Source of the DNA: Corynebacterium sanguinis
GTDB taxonomy: Bacteria; Actinomycetota; Actinomycetes; Mycobacteriales; Mycobacteriaceae
DNA: 64,000 bases
Direction: 5' to 3'
NCBI RefSeq assembly: GCF_007641235.1
Contig: NZ_CP038157.1
Coordinates: 2,298,886 to 2,362,885, forward strand
The notes beneath the pieces are model-generated. The model saw only the letters and a program-made list of their open reading frames with translations. It did not search any database and was not told the DNA's origin. Positions 15,714 to 22,923 of this stretch are shown here, one piece after another; within the stretch, counting starts at the first letter, position 1, and the number at the start of each line of letters is the position of its first letter. The position numbers were made by a program, and so were the translations under genes.

Positions 15714-17138
15714 ATGCCTACGAAGTACGATCTCGCCATCATCGGATCGGGAGGCGGCGCGTTCGCCGCTGCGATCCGCGCCAGCACGCTCGGGAAGTCG
15801 GTGGTGATGATCGAGCGTGGCACGCTCGGCGGCACCTGCGTGAACACGGGCTGCGTGCCGTCGAAGGCCCTCATCGCCGCCGCCGATGCACGGCACGTCG
15901 CCGCCGACGCCGCCGACCGGTTCCCGGGGATCGCGACGACTGCAGGCCCAGTGGACATGCCCGCGCTGATCGCCGGGAAGCAGGCGTTGGTCGAGACGAT
16001 GCGGGGCGAGAAGTACGCCGACGTCGCCGATTCATACGGGTGGCACGTCCGGCGGGGAGACGCCGGGTTCGCGGGCACCCCGGACGCGCCGGTGTTGGAG
16101 GTCACCGCCGCAGACGGAGCGGTCGAGACGATCGAGGCCGAGCACTACCTGGTCGCCACCGGTGCGCGGCCGTGGTCTCCGCCGATCGACGGCCTAGACG
16201 AGGCCGGGTACCTGACCTCGACCACGGCGATGGACCTGACCGAGGTCCCCGAGTCAATGCTGGTGCTCGGCGGCGGCTACGTCGCCCTGGAGCAGACGCA
16301 GCTGTTCGCCCGCCTCGGCTCCCAGGTCACGCTGCTGGTGCGGTCCCGGCTCGCGTCGAAGGAGGAGCCGGAGGTGTCCCGGACACTGCAGGAGGTGTTC
16401 GCCGACGAGGGCATCCGGGTGGTCCGCCGCGCGGTGCCGACCCGGGTGTCCCGGGACGCGGCGACCGGGCAGGTCGTGGTTACCGCGGACGTGTCCGGCG
16501 GCTCGCAGGAGTTCCGCGCCGACCAGGTGCTCGTCGCCTTCGGACGCCGTCCCGTCACCGACGGCTTGAACCTCGATGCGGTCGGGGTGAAGACCGGGGA
16601 CTCCGGCGAGGTGGTCGTCTCCGACCATCTGCAGTCGTCGAACCCGCGGATCTGGGCCGCGGGCGACGTGACCGGGCACCCGGAGTTCGTCTACGTCGCG
16701 GCCCACCACGGCACCCTCGTCGCCGAGAACGCGTTCGCCGACGCCGACCGGTCCGTCGACTACTCCCATCTGCCGCGGGTGACGTTCACCGGACCGGCGA
16801 TCGGCGCGGTCGGGATGACCGAGAAGGAGGTCGTCGCCGCGGGGATCCGCTGCGACTGCCGCGTGCTGCCCCTGGAGTATGTGCCCCGGGCGGTGATCAA
16901 CCGCGACACCCGCGGGTTCATCAAGATCGTCGTGAACGCCGATACGAGCGAGATCCTCGGCCTCACCGCCGTCGCCAAGGACGCCGGGGAACTCGCCGCC
17001 GCAGGCGTCCACGTGCTCGGCAAGACCATCGCCGAAGTCGCCGACGCCTGGGCCCCCTACCTGACCATGACCGAAGGCATCCGGATCGCCGCGAAGTCCT
17101 TCACCACCGACCCGTCACTGCTCTCGTGCTGCGCATGA
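15714..17138 (+). CDS. merA: Mercury(II) reductase
   Basis: A 474-residue flavoprotein disulfide reductase turning Hg(II) into volatile Hg(0) with NADPH. FAD-binding GSGGGAFAAA (about 11-20), redox-active pair in GTCVNTGCVPSK (C42, C47), NADPH-binding VLGGGYVALEQTQ (about 185), FAD-binding WAAGDVTG (about 320) and the C-terminal mercury-binding cysteine pair in SCCA (C472, C473) are all present. The optional N-terminal heavy-metal domain is absent, as in many actinobacterial enzymes. The ATG at 15714 follows AGGAG by 6 nt. It is transcribed from the MerR-type promoter. Confidence 0.92.
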   Translation: MPTKYDLAIIGSGGGAFAAAIRASTLGKSVVMIERGTLGGTCVNTGCVPSKALIAAADARHVAADAADRFPGIATTAGPVDMPALIAGKQALVETMRGEKYADVADSYGWHVRRGDAGFAGTPDAPVLEVTAADGAVETIEAEHYLVATGARPWSPPIDGLDEAGYLTSTTAMDLTEVPESMLVLGGGYVALEQTQLFARLGSQVTLLVRSRLASKEEPEVSRTLQEVFADEGIRVVRRAVPTRVSRDAATGQVVVTADVSGGSQEFRADQVLVAFGRRPVTDGLNLDAVGVKTGDSGEVVVSDHLQSSNPRIWAAGDVTGHPEFVYVAAHHGTLVAENAFADADRSVDYSHLPRVTFTGPAIGAVGMTEKEVVAAGIRCDCRVLPLEYVPRAVINRDTRGFIKIVVNADTSEILGLTAVAKDAGELAAAGVHVLGKTIAEVADAWAPYLTMTEGIRIAAKSFTTDPSLLSCCA

Positions 17139-17187
17139 ACGGCAACGCATGCAATCGGGGAGATCTCATCCGGAAGAGGTGCAGACG

Positions 17188-17490
17188 ATGAGCGCCGATC
17201 ACGACCGCGACGAACGGCGCGCCGGTCCCATCGTCGCCGCAGGGACCGGGCTGCTCCTACTGGCATGCTGCGCGCTTCCGTTGCTGCTCTGCTGCGGCCT
17301 GCCGCTCATCGCGGCGGGCGGAGCACTCGCAGGCGTCGGAGGGCTCCTCGGCAATCCCTGGATCATCGGTGCCGGGATCGCCGTCGCGATGGCCGTCACG
17401 GCCGGGATGCTCGTCAGGCTACGGCGGCGGCACCGAGGCCGCAGGACTGGCTGCTGCGAAAATCCTTCGACTGCTGATCGGAACCGGTAG
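17188..17490 (+). CDS. Small MerT-like mercury membrane protein
   Basis: A 100-residue protein with two hydrophobic segments (about residues 15-45 and 52-72). A first helix holding cysteine pairs (LLACCALPLLLCCG) and a further pair in the cytosolic tail (TGCC) resemble the relay cysteines of mercuric ion transporters. A good GGAAGAGG precedes the ATG at 17188, about 50 bp after merA, so it is in the mer operon. I cannot match it to a named subfamily such as MerT, MerE or MerF; import or transfer of Hg(II) to MerA is inferred from the cysteines and context. Confidence 0.6.
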   Translation: MSADHDRDERRAGPIVAAGTGLLLLACCALPLLLCCGLPLIAAGGALAGVGGLLGNPWIIGAGIAVAMAVTAGMLVRLRRRHRGRRTGCCENPSTADRNR

Positions 17491-17508
17491 CTCGATCGGA
17501 TCCAGCCA

Positions 17509-18396
17509 TCACCGCCAACGGGGCCACCTCGGCATCCCGCGGCCCTTCCAAGTCTCCACGAGACCGGCGACCCAGCGGACGGACGCGAAGAGTCCGTAGC
17601 CGGCCCCGGCGAGGCCCATGGAGACCACGAGCCAGCGACCGATCCCGATCCACACGCTCCCGTCCACGTCGAGGGCCCACTGAGCGCCCGTGATAAGCCC
17701 GGCGACGGCCATCCAAACACCCGCGACGATGACTGCGACCGGCAGCAGCGCGAGGCACATCGACGCGGCGACAGACCAAAGCTGACGGGCCTCCAGCTTC
17801 GCCGTTGTGGCGATGATCTTTTCGGCCCGCTCGTTCGCGGCGTCAATCTTGGCTGTTGCCACGGCCCCGGCGTCGGCAGCGGCCCTCTCGATCGACTGCA
17901 CAGCCTGATCCCGGGCCGTGCTGATCGCGCTCGTCGCCTCGGCGCTGGCTTGGGTGATCGACTCCCGCCAGGCCTTCTGCGCACCGTTCGCGGCCCGCTC
18001 GAACTTAGCCCGGCTCTCATCGAGATGCTTGGCGGCAGCCTCGGACTTAGAGGCTGAGCCCTTCAGACTCTCCCCGTTGAGGTTCACGCTCATACCCGCG
18101 AGAGTGGACGCGATTCCGGCGAGCAGTTCGCTGTTCTCGTTCGACTCCGGCGGCGGCGACGTTGAGGTCAGCTGATGCGAGATCGCGGAGAGCTGCTTCT
18201 CCTGCTCCTCGCTGTCCACCTTCACGAACCCCGCGAGCTTCTTCTGCTGCTCGGTCAGCGTGGCGATCCTCGTATTCTGCGCCTCGACGGCGGCGAGGAT
18301 CGAGGTCAACAGCTCCATCGTCTCCGGACTGCCGAGCGGCTGCGGCGACTGCACGGGCCCGTTCTGCTGCTTCAGCCTGTCGAGCGCTGCGCTCAT
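17509..18396 (-). CDS. MobB-like coiled-coil membrane protein nested in relaxase gene
   Basis: A 295-residue protein starting MSAALDRLKQQ. Residues about 25-80 and 110-200 are coiled coil (LLTSILAAVEAQNTRIATLTEQQKKL), followed by two hydrophobic helices (about 210-235, 250-275). Its first 350 nt overlap the 3' part of the relaxase gene in another frame. The same layout occurs at 28445-29389. In ColE1-type mobilization regions, mbeB and mbeD are likewise embedded in mbeA, so a role in anchoring or stabilising the relaxosome is likely. Sequence similarity to the second copy is mainly at the N-terminus and membrane segment. Confidence 0.68.
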   Translation of the reverse strand: MSAALDRLKQQNGPVQSPQPLGSPETMELLTSILAAVEAQNTRIATLTEQQKKLAGFVKVDSEEQEKQLSAISHQLTSTSPPPESNENSELLAGIASTLAGMSVNLNGESLKGSASKSEAAAKHLDESRAKFERAANGAQKAWRESITQASAEATSAISTARDQAVQSIERAAADAGAVATAKIDAANERAEKIIATTAKLEARQLWSVAASMCLALLPVAVIVAGVWMAVAGLITGAQWALDVDGSVWIGIGRWLVVSMGLAGAGYGLFASVRWVAGLVETWKGRGMPRWPRWR

Positions 18397-19270
18397 GTTC
18401 CTGCTCCATCTGCTGCTGGTGGTAGTCGAAGAACGCCTGCGCGCCCTCCGGGGTGAAGTCCGCCGAGAGTGCGCTCGTGCGCTTGCGGCGCTCGGCACGC
18501 CCGGACTCGCCGCGGCGGTCCTCGATGTAGAGCGTCCAGGTCTCCTGCCCGGCGCGTTTGCCCTTCTTGCTGACGGGGCTGTGCAGCCGCATCCGTGGCA
18601 CCCGATCCCCGTCATCACCGAGCTGCTGGTTCTGCTCCTCGATCACCGAGACCAGACCGGCCTTGTCCACCGCGCGGGGATCGGCCAGTGCGGCGCTCAT
18701 CCGGTCGCCCATCTCGCGGTCGAGCGACCCCTCGGCGAAGTCTTCGCGGCGCAGCTCCCAGTCCTTCGGCGCGTGCTCCAGCCGCTTCACGACCGAGAGC
18801 CCGTGCTCTCGCATCAGCTCGTCGTTCGCCGACTGCACGCCCTTCTGATTCCCGGCCTTGCGGTCGTGGAACGTGCGATAGTCCGAGAGCGCCTTTCCCG
18901 TGCGGTTGTTGTGATTGAGAACCAAAATATGGTTGTGCGGCTTCTTTCCCCGCCCATCCACGTGACTGACGACGAGGCAGTCGGAATCCGGGTGCATCTT
19001 CTTGGCGAGCTGGTAGCCCAGGTCGTACACCCGCTGCACGTGTTCGGGGTTCTTCGGGTCGAACTCCTCGTCGCTGAACGACTGGCGGTAGTGCAGCGCC
19101 TCGACCTCGCGCGTCGTGTTCTGCGTGAGCGCCCGTGCGCGCGCCGAGAACGCGCCGGGGCCTCCCGGCACTTCGCACGTGATCGCGACGCCCCGCTCGT
19201 CCTCCTTCCCGCGGATATAGTGCTCGGTGTCGGCGGCGCTGGTGCTCGGGCTGTAGTGGGTGGTGCTCAT
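18047..19270 (-). CDS. Mobilization relaxase (MobA-like)
   Basis: A 407-residue relaxase-family protein that would nick oriT and lead the transferred strand. The histidine motif is HVDGRGKKPHNHILVLNHN (about residue 105-123), and RQSFSDEEFDPKNPEHVQRVYDLGYQLAKKMHPDSDCLVV precedes it, the usual core order. The C-terminal third is highly charged and Arg/Ala/Glu-rich and also encodes the MobB-like protein in another frame. The start overlaps the mobC end by 4 nt. It is related to the relaxase at 27622 (same DWELRREDFA segment), so the two modules share ancestry. Confidence 0.82.
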   Translation of the reverse strand: MSTTHYSPSTSAADTEHYIRGKEDERGVAITCEVPGGPGAFSARARALTQNTTREVEALHYRQSFSDEEFDPKNPEHVQRVYDLGYQLAKKMHPDSDCLVVSHVDGRGKKPHNHILVLNHNNRTGKALSDYRTFHDRKAGNQKGVQSANDELMREHGLSVVKRLEHAPKDWELRREDFAEGSLDREMGDRMSAALADPRAVDKAGLVSVIEEQNQQLGDDGDRVPRMRLHSPVSKKGKRAGQETWTLYIEDRRGESGRAERRKRTSALSADFTPEGAQAFFDYHQQQMEQEHERSARQAEAAERARAVAAAARQSGDDGAVDLDPRRRRGAEYEDRHADRAAEEARGVREGGQRGAGEAALRDLASADLNVAAAGVEREQRTARRNRVHSRGYEREPQRGESEGLSL

Positions 19271-19575
19271 GCGACCGTCCGATCCCCGAGCAGGGCGCGG
19301 ACCTCGCGCAGCAGCTCGATCAGCTCGGGCACCTCCGACGACAGCGCCACCGCCTCACCGGCACGTGCCCGGTGGTCCAGGTCGTTGACGTTGATCGCCA
19401 GCGGGCGGATCTGCGCGGCCAGCTCGCGCGCGTCCGCCGACGCCTGCACACGCGCCTCGACCCCGAGCAGGTGCGCGGCCACGGCGGCGTCCAACTCCTC
19501 GCTCCGAGAGGCGTGGAGGGCATCGCGTACGACGGTCCGCACCCACGTGCTCGGAGCCAGCCCGAGCCGCTCGCG
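19267..19575 (-). pseudogene. mobC: mobC relaxosome gene, 5' end missing
   Basis: About 102 C-terminal codons remain, beginning RERLGLAPSTWVRTVVRDAL and ending VRALLGDRTVA; these match the second half of the MobC protein at 26945 (ending VRASLGDRTRV). At about 19575 the frame runs into coiled-coil-gene DNA from the opposite strand, so the N-terminal half with the DNA-binding region is lost. It sits just upstream of the relaxase with a 4-nt overlap, as in an intact mobC-relaxase operon. Without mobC the module is probably not self-sufficient for mobilization. Confidence 0.8.
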
Positions 19576-20499
19576 GAAATCAAGGAGTATTTGGAGGTTA
19601 TCAATGAGAAGCTCGACGTTCTCCTTCGCCAGCGCAGAATTGATGCGCTGGCCCAGCTTGGCGGTATCCAGTACACGATTGAAGAAGCTGACTAACTCTA
19701 CCGACGCGATAACAGCGTTTCGGCAACCACTTGGTCGAAGGTCGCCCACCTAGGATCAGAGCTGAATGGCATCGAGTCTTACGCCATCGAACAACTCGAT
19801 GACGCAGTTGATCGACTTCGGAAGCAGAAGAACAACTCCAAGAAACTTGAAACCCTCCTAGCTGGGTTGAAAGGCGATCTGCCGCTTTGGCTGGGTGTGG
19901 CTGCTCGGAGCATCTACCTCCATGATCGGATGTATGTCTTGGAGATCGCCCACGTGAACGAGTTTGAGCCCCGCCAGCTGGATTCTCACCGAGAGGGAAT
20001 CCACGACGCGCGCAAGGATCGATTGGAATCGACCACCCGACGTCTGCTCGAGATGGATACAGCCGTCCGTGAGACAGCCAAGTTGAGCAATCAGGTCTGG
20101 GTGACCAACCCGATTCGCGCACGCCACATCACTGCTCACGCGAACAGTATTCACGACATTATTAGTGTGTTCGCGCAGCATGTGCGGATGAGTGTGGAGG
20201 ATGCGGAACGTCTCCAGGTCCAAGGCTGGCGTCAATCTGTGATGTCGCTAGCGGGAGACACGGTCGATGCCGCGAACCGCGCCCGTCAGTCAGCGGTGGA
20301 TCAGGCGCAGAAGGCCACCGAGAAAATTCGCGACATGAACGACGACCGGCTGCTTGCGAAGGCCGCTGAAATCGAAGCCCGGCGGGAGAAAAAGGAGAAA
20401 AGAGCTCTCGAATCAACCGACGACGAAGATCAATCTGCGACAGAAACCCGCACAACGCGACGCGGTTTACGTTTCCGTCGAGACGAGAAGAAAGCATAG
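19576..20499 (+). pseudogene. Coiled-coil gene copy 2, 5'-truncated with nonsense codon
   Basis: The sequence matches the intact gene at 11017-12339 from its codon for A-E-I-K-E-Y-L-E to the stop, at high nucleotide identity. The first about 135 codons are replaced by the mobC fragment. A GAA to TAA change at 19693-19695 (after Y-T-I-E-E-A-D) adds a stop. An open frame continues from about 19867 to 20499 and could in principle give a C-terminal 210-residue piece, but no clear start signal supports it. Confidence 0.82.
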
Positions 20500-20528
20500 A
20501 GGTTTTCTCCACGAGATAGGTAGCAGTT

Positions 20529-20733
20529 ATGTTCCTGAGAATCCGTTTGAGCAGCGAGGAAGCATCACTCGTAACGAAGCTTGCGCGTGCTGAGGGCGTA
20601 ACTGTTTCCGAGCTTTGCTCGATCCGCCATCGCGGAAAGAATCGAAGATCTGCAGGAACTTCGCTCAGCCGTCGAGATTGACTCCGGTAGGAAGTTCACG
20701 ATGGATGAGATTTACCGGGAGGTCGGTCGCTGA
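20529..20733 (+). pseudogene. RHH/RelB-type antitoxin, frameshifted
   Basis: From the ATG at 20529 the frame gives MFLRIRLSSEEASLVTKLA, a ribbon-helix-helix start, up to VTVSEL. One extra T near 20612 shifts the frame; removing it restores ARSAIAERIEDLQELRSAVEIDSGRKFTMDEIYREVGR and a stop at 20731. The repaired product would be about 67 residues, like DUF6290/RelB-type antitoxins. No toxin gene remains next to it. It is absent from the equivalent place in copy 1 (12340-12359), so it was inserted in copy 2 or lost from copy 1. Confidence 0.68.
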
Positions 20734-20802
20734 GACTTACGTTGCAACTGGGCTGCGGTCTGGGTTGGTTGACGCAGGACGCAAGAACGTAGTATGGGCG
20801 GC

Positions 20803-21246
20803 ATGCAGGACTTGACCATCGCGCCCGGCCCGGGGATCCCCGGCGGCCTCGTCGTCGCCGCGGCGGACCTGTCGGAGTGGTTCGCGAAGGCATCGGGCCC
20901 GGGCGGCCAGGGCGTCAACACCACCGACAGTAAGGTGCAGCTCTCCATCGACATCGCGGAATGCGCATCGCTTTCCGACACTCAACGCCGCCGCGCCCTC
21001 CACAACCTCGAACACCGCCTGGACGGCACGGTGCTCACCGTGAGCGCATCGACGCAGCGGTCGCAGGTCCGCAACCGTGCCGAGGCGCGGGAACGCATGG
21101 CCATCTTGTTGCGCGAGGCGCTCGCCCCACCGCCTCCCCCGCGGCGGAAAACGAAGCCGACGCGCGGCTCGGTGCGGCGCCGTCTCGAAGCGAAGAAGCG
21201 GCGCTCGGAGTTGAAGTCGACGAGGCGTAAGCCCCAGCTGCCGTAG
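20803..21246 (+). CDS. arfB: Peptidyl-tRNA hydrolase ArfB (alternative ribosome rescue), copy 2
   Basis: A 147-residue release-factor-like hydrolase that frees peptides from stalled ribosomes. The catalytic GGQ loop is in SGPGGQGVNT (residues 34-36), followed by the domain-3-like core (VQLSIDIAECASLS... NRAEARERMAILLREAL) and a Pro-rich linker with a basic C-terminal tail (RGSVRRRLEAKKRRSEL) that in this family enters the empty mRNA channel. It is the intact counterpart of the frameshifted gene at 12360. An ATG three codons earlier is possible; 20803 matches the start of copy 1. Confidence 0.88.
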   Translation: MQDLTIAPGPGIPGGLVVAAADLSEWFAKASGPGGQGVNTTDSKVQLSIDIAECASLSDTQRRRALHNLEHRLDGTVLTVSASTQRSQVRNRAEARERMAILLREALAPPPPPRRKTKPTRGSVRRRLEAKKRRSELKSTRRKPQLP

Positions 21247-21396
21247 ATCGGGTCGACGCTGCCCCGCCTACGCAGTCATAGAACGAGCCGATGCGACCAC
21301 CATCCCCATAACCGATGATCGGGTAACGAAACCTACTATCCCACACATCTATGTGCGAAGATGAAGCGGAGATTCGCTCCGAGATTTAGGTTAATC

Positions 21397-22212
21397 ATGG
21401 GATTTTTCGCACGACTTTTTGGCAACAAACAAACTTCCGAGAAACCGGCCAAACACAGCGTCCGAGGAAACGCCAGGTTAGCGCCATGGCCACAGAAACC
21501 GTTGGAAAAAACTCTCGAGCTACCCGACGAGTCCGGTTTCACTCTTTACGTCTACGATGATTCCGCCTTCTCTTCAGCAAAATATGGAGACGACATCCAG
21601 GTCGAGTTCTTCGCTGGGGAAGCCTATTTGAAAAGTAAGAAGTCCGGCTCAGAAATCGATACTCGAGAATCGGACGCTGTCTGCCTACTCCATCGAGGCC
21701 ACCCCGTAGGAGTCATCTTCTTCGGCAAAGAGCATGCTAAATTCGCCTACACCGATGGGATCCGGCTCCTCGCAAACGCGACCGTCGGGGAAAAGCTCCC
21801 CGAACACGGCAACATACGCGGTCTCACGATCCACTTACCCGATTCTTGGACCAAGACCCGCCGACTCATTGAAAACTATGAGCTGAACAAAAGGATTCCT
21901 GGCACCGCTCAAACGATTCTTTTTAACGAATGGGACGAAGACGATCACGAGCAACTCCGCGATAGAGCGAAATGGGTGTTCGAAGACGCCAATTTAGAAT
22001 ATTTACCTGTCCCGAAAGGCTCTTCGGCTAAACCACACATCATCGCTACCTCGACAGATGGGCGGAAGATTTTCCGCCTCACAGCCCGCAATTCGGCGTA
22101 TCGAGAGGTTACCTCAGCCATGGAATCATCCAGCAACTATGTGATTTTGGCGAAACGTCACGAAAGTTACGAGGGTTTGGTCGGGTACCGCATTCAGCTA
22201 GCCCATTGGTGA
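21397..22212 (+). CDS. Hypothetical protein of lower GC
   Basis: A 271-residue protein I do not recognise. The N-terminus (MGFFARLFGNKQTSEKPAK) has one short hydrophobic patch and then a basic linker. Two mixed alpha/beta regions follow: ELPDESGFTLYVYDD... GHPVGVIFFGKEHAKFAY and PHIIATSTDGRKIFRLTARN. The family cannot be named. Codon use is visibly more AT-rich than in neighbouring genes, suggesting a different donor. The ATG at 21397 with AGGTTAATC upstream is preferred to one at 21361. Confidence 0.55.
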   Translation: MGFFARLFGNKQTSEKPAKHSVRGNARLAPWPQKPLEKTLELPDESGFTLYVYDDSAFSSAKYGDDIQVEFFAGEAYLKSKKSGSEIDTRESDAVCLLHRGHPVGVIFFGKEHAKFAYTDGIRLLANATVGEKLPEHGNIRGLTIHLPDSWTKTRRLIENYELNKRIPGTAQTILFNEWDEDDHEQLRDRAKWVFEDANLEYLPVPKGSSAKPHIIATSTDGRKIFRLTARNSAYREVTSAMESSSNYVILAKRHESYEGLVGYRIQLAHW

Positions 22213-22255
22213 AGCAGAGAAGCCCAAAAACCCGTAGTTCGCTATTTGCCAACCT

Positions 22256-22405
22256 GTGAGCGAGGCGCAAATTGACAGGTGGGTTACCGAAGCCGAAAAC
22301 GGTTACGACGTGGAGACGCTGCGCCGACGAGGCATTAAAGAACGCAATCTAAAATGGAGGTCCGACGGAGCGCGACCAAGCACGGCATCGAGCCCCGACG
22401 CGTAA
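22256..22405 (+). pseudogene. N-terminal fragment of an RHH antitoxin
   Basis: The frame from a GTG reads MSEAQIDRWVTEAENGYDVETLRRRG, the opening of an actinobacterial ribbon-helix-helix antitoxin family (pattern I-x-x-W-x-x-E-A-E-x-G-Y-D-V-x-x-L-x-x-R-G). After that the family likeness is lost and the frame closes after 49 residues, exactly one base before ychF remnant E. The DNA-binding ribbon and helices are missing, so this is a gene end cut by the junction. Confidence 0.6.
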
Positions 22406-22429
22406 CTACACGTTAAACTTGAACTCGAC
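22406..22429 (-). repeat. ychF 3'-end remnant, copy E (left end of PolB element)
   Basis: Minus strand reads V-E-F-K-F-N-V-stop preceded by N-V. The stretch ACGTGGT, one base, then GAGTT is shared with the altered end of the real ychF (around 39912-39925), so these two sites are a plausible attR/attL pair for the element between them. Unlike A to D it lacks the K-V-x-L-x-x-H element end. Confidence 0.75.
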
Positions 22430-22701
22430 CACGTTACGGACGGCACTTACGTCTAACGTCATGAACTTTACGCTCTCAACTGCCAACACGCGCCCTACCT
22501 TGCTATACTTAGTGGTGTAGTCGAACGTCGACTACTACCCCGACCGGAGCGGTGCTCCTCCGGCGGAAAAGTTGAAGACCCCGGCACGAGCACACCGGGG
22601 CAAGAGGGACTGGCGGGCGACCCACCACCTTCGGATAACAGGGCAGGGTCGCGTGTCGGATCCAAGGGATGGGCTCCTCCGGCTGCCACTGGTGACCCAC
22701 A

Positions 22702-22750
22702 CTCGCGAGACCGGCGTGACTCCCGGCGCGAGGACAGAGGCCAGAGTCAC
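22702..22750 (+). ncRNA. H-type pseudoknot 1
   Basis: Stem 1 pairs CTCGCG (22702-22707) with CGCGAG (22727-22732). Stem 2 pairs GTGACTC (22716-22722), inside the stem 1 loop, with GAGTCAC (22744-22750) beyond it. The linker GACAGAGGCCA (22733-22743) is identical in pseudoknot 2, while the stems differ in sequence yet keep pairing. Confidence 0.65.
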
Positions 22751-22804
22751 GGGTTCCGAGCGAGATGGACGCGCCCGGGTAGACCGGCCGATTGCGAACC
22801 ACAC

Positions 22805-22850
22805 TCGTCGGGCCTGGCGCTCCAGCGACGAGGACAGAGGCCAGAGCGCA
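22805..22850 (+). ncRNA. H-type pseudoknot 2
   Basis: Stem 1 pairs CTCGTCG (22805-22811) with CGACGAG (22827-22833). Stem 2 pairs GCGCTC (22818-22823) with GAGCGC (22845-22850). The linker GACAGAGGCCA (22834-22844) is the same 11 nt as in pseudoknot 1, and both are introduced by CACACTCG. Its 5' end lies 103 nt downstream of that of pseudoknot 1. Confidence 0.65.
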
Positions 22851-22907
22851 GCCGCCCTCATCGGTAGGTGAGGGACTCAAGAGGCGGCCACGAGTACACG
22901 GGTATTG

Positions 22908-22921
22908 ACTCCTAGGAGTCC
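22908..22921. promoter_or_regulatory. 14-bp perfect palindrome over the HTH gene ribosome binding site
   Basis: GACTCCTAGGAGTC is self-complementary. It contains the AGGAG Shine-Dalgarno (22914-22918) of the GTG at 22924, and TTGAC just before it resembles a -35 box. It could be a repressor site for the HTH protein it precedes, or an RNA hairpin that hides the ribosome binding site. Confidence 0.6.
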
Positions 22922-22923
22922 CT

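Larger units (their letters stand above)
15183..19575. mobile_element. Mercury resistance and mobilization module, truncated
   Basis: The segment carries merR, merA and a MerT-like gene, then (facing them) a mobC fragment, a relaxase and a MobB-like membrane protein. On the left it meets a monooxygenase fragment next to the palindrome at 15173-15186. On the right it cuts into mobC at about 19575, where the sequence abruptly becomes the coiled-coil gene of copy 2. No integrase or transposase remains. It looks like a mobilizable plasmid or integrative element that was pasted in and trimmed; exact ends are uncertain by a few bases. Confidence 0.6.
22504..22923 (+). ncRNA. Structured leader RNA with hairpins and tandem pseudoknots
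   Basis: A -10-like TATACT (22504-22509) precedes 400 bp without a gene but full of perfect hairpins: GTAGTCGA/TCGACTAC (22517-22535), CCGGAG/CTCCGG (22544-22563), CCCCGG/CCGGGG (22579-22600) and GCGACCC/GGGTCGC (22617-22652). Two related pseudoknots follow (separate entries), then a 14-bp palindrome at the start of the HTH gene. All lie on the same strand as the HTH-polB operon. It could be a cis-acting leader, an antisense or copy-control RNA, a priming RNA or the element's origin. I do not recognise it as a known RNA class. Confidence 0.6.

Noticed and set aside
18260..19753. 497-codon plus-strand frame opposite the relaxase
   Set aside because: Antisense of relaxase and mobC, which carry the conserved motifs; the product has no family likeness.
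22572..22871. Open frames on both strands through the structured leader
   Set aside because: Hairpins and covarying pseudoknots explain the sequence better; no start signals and products Arg/Pro-rich without domains.
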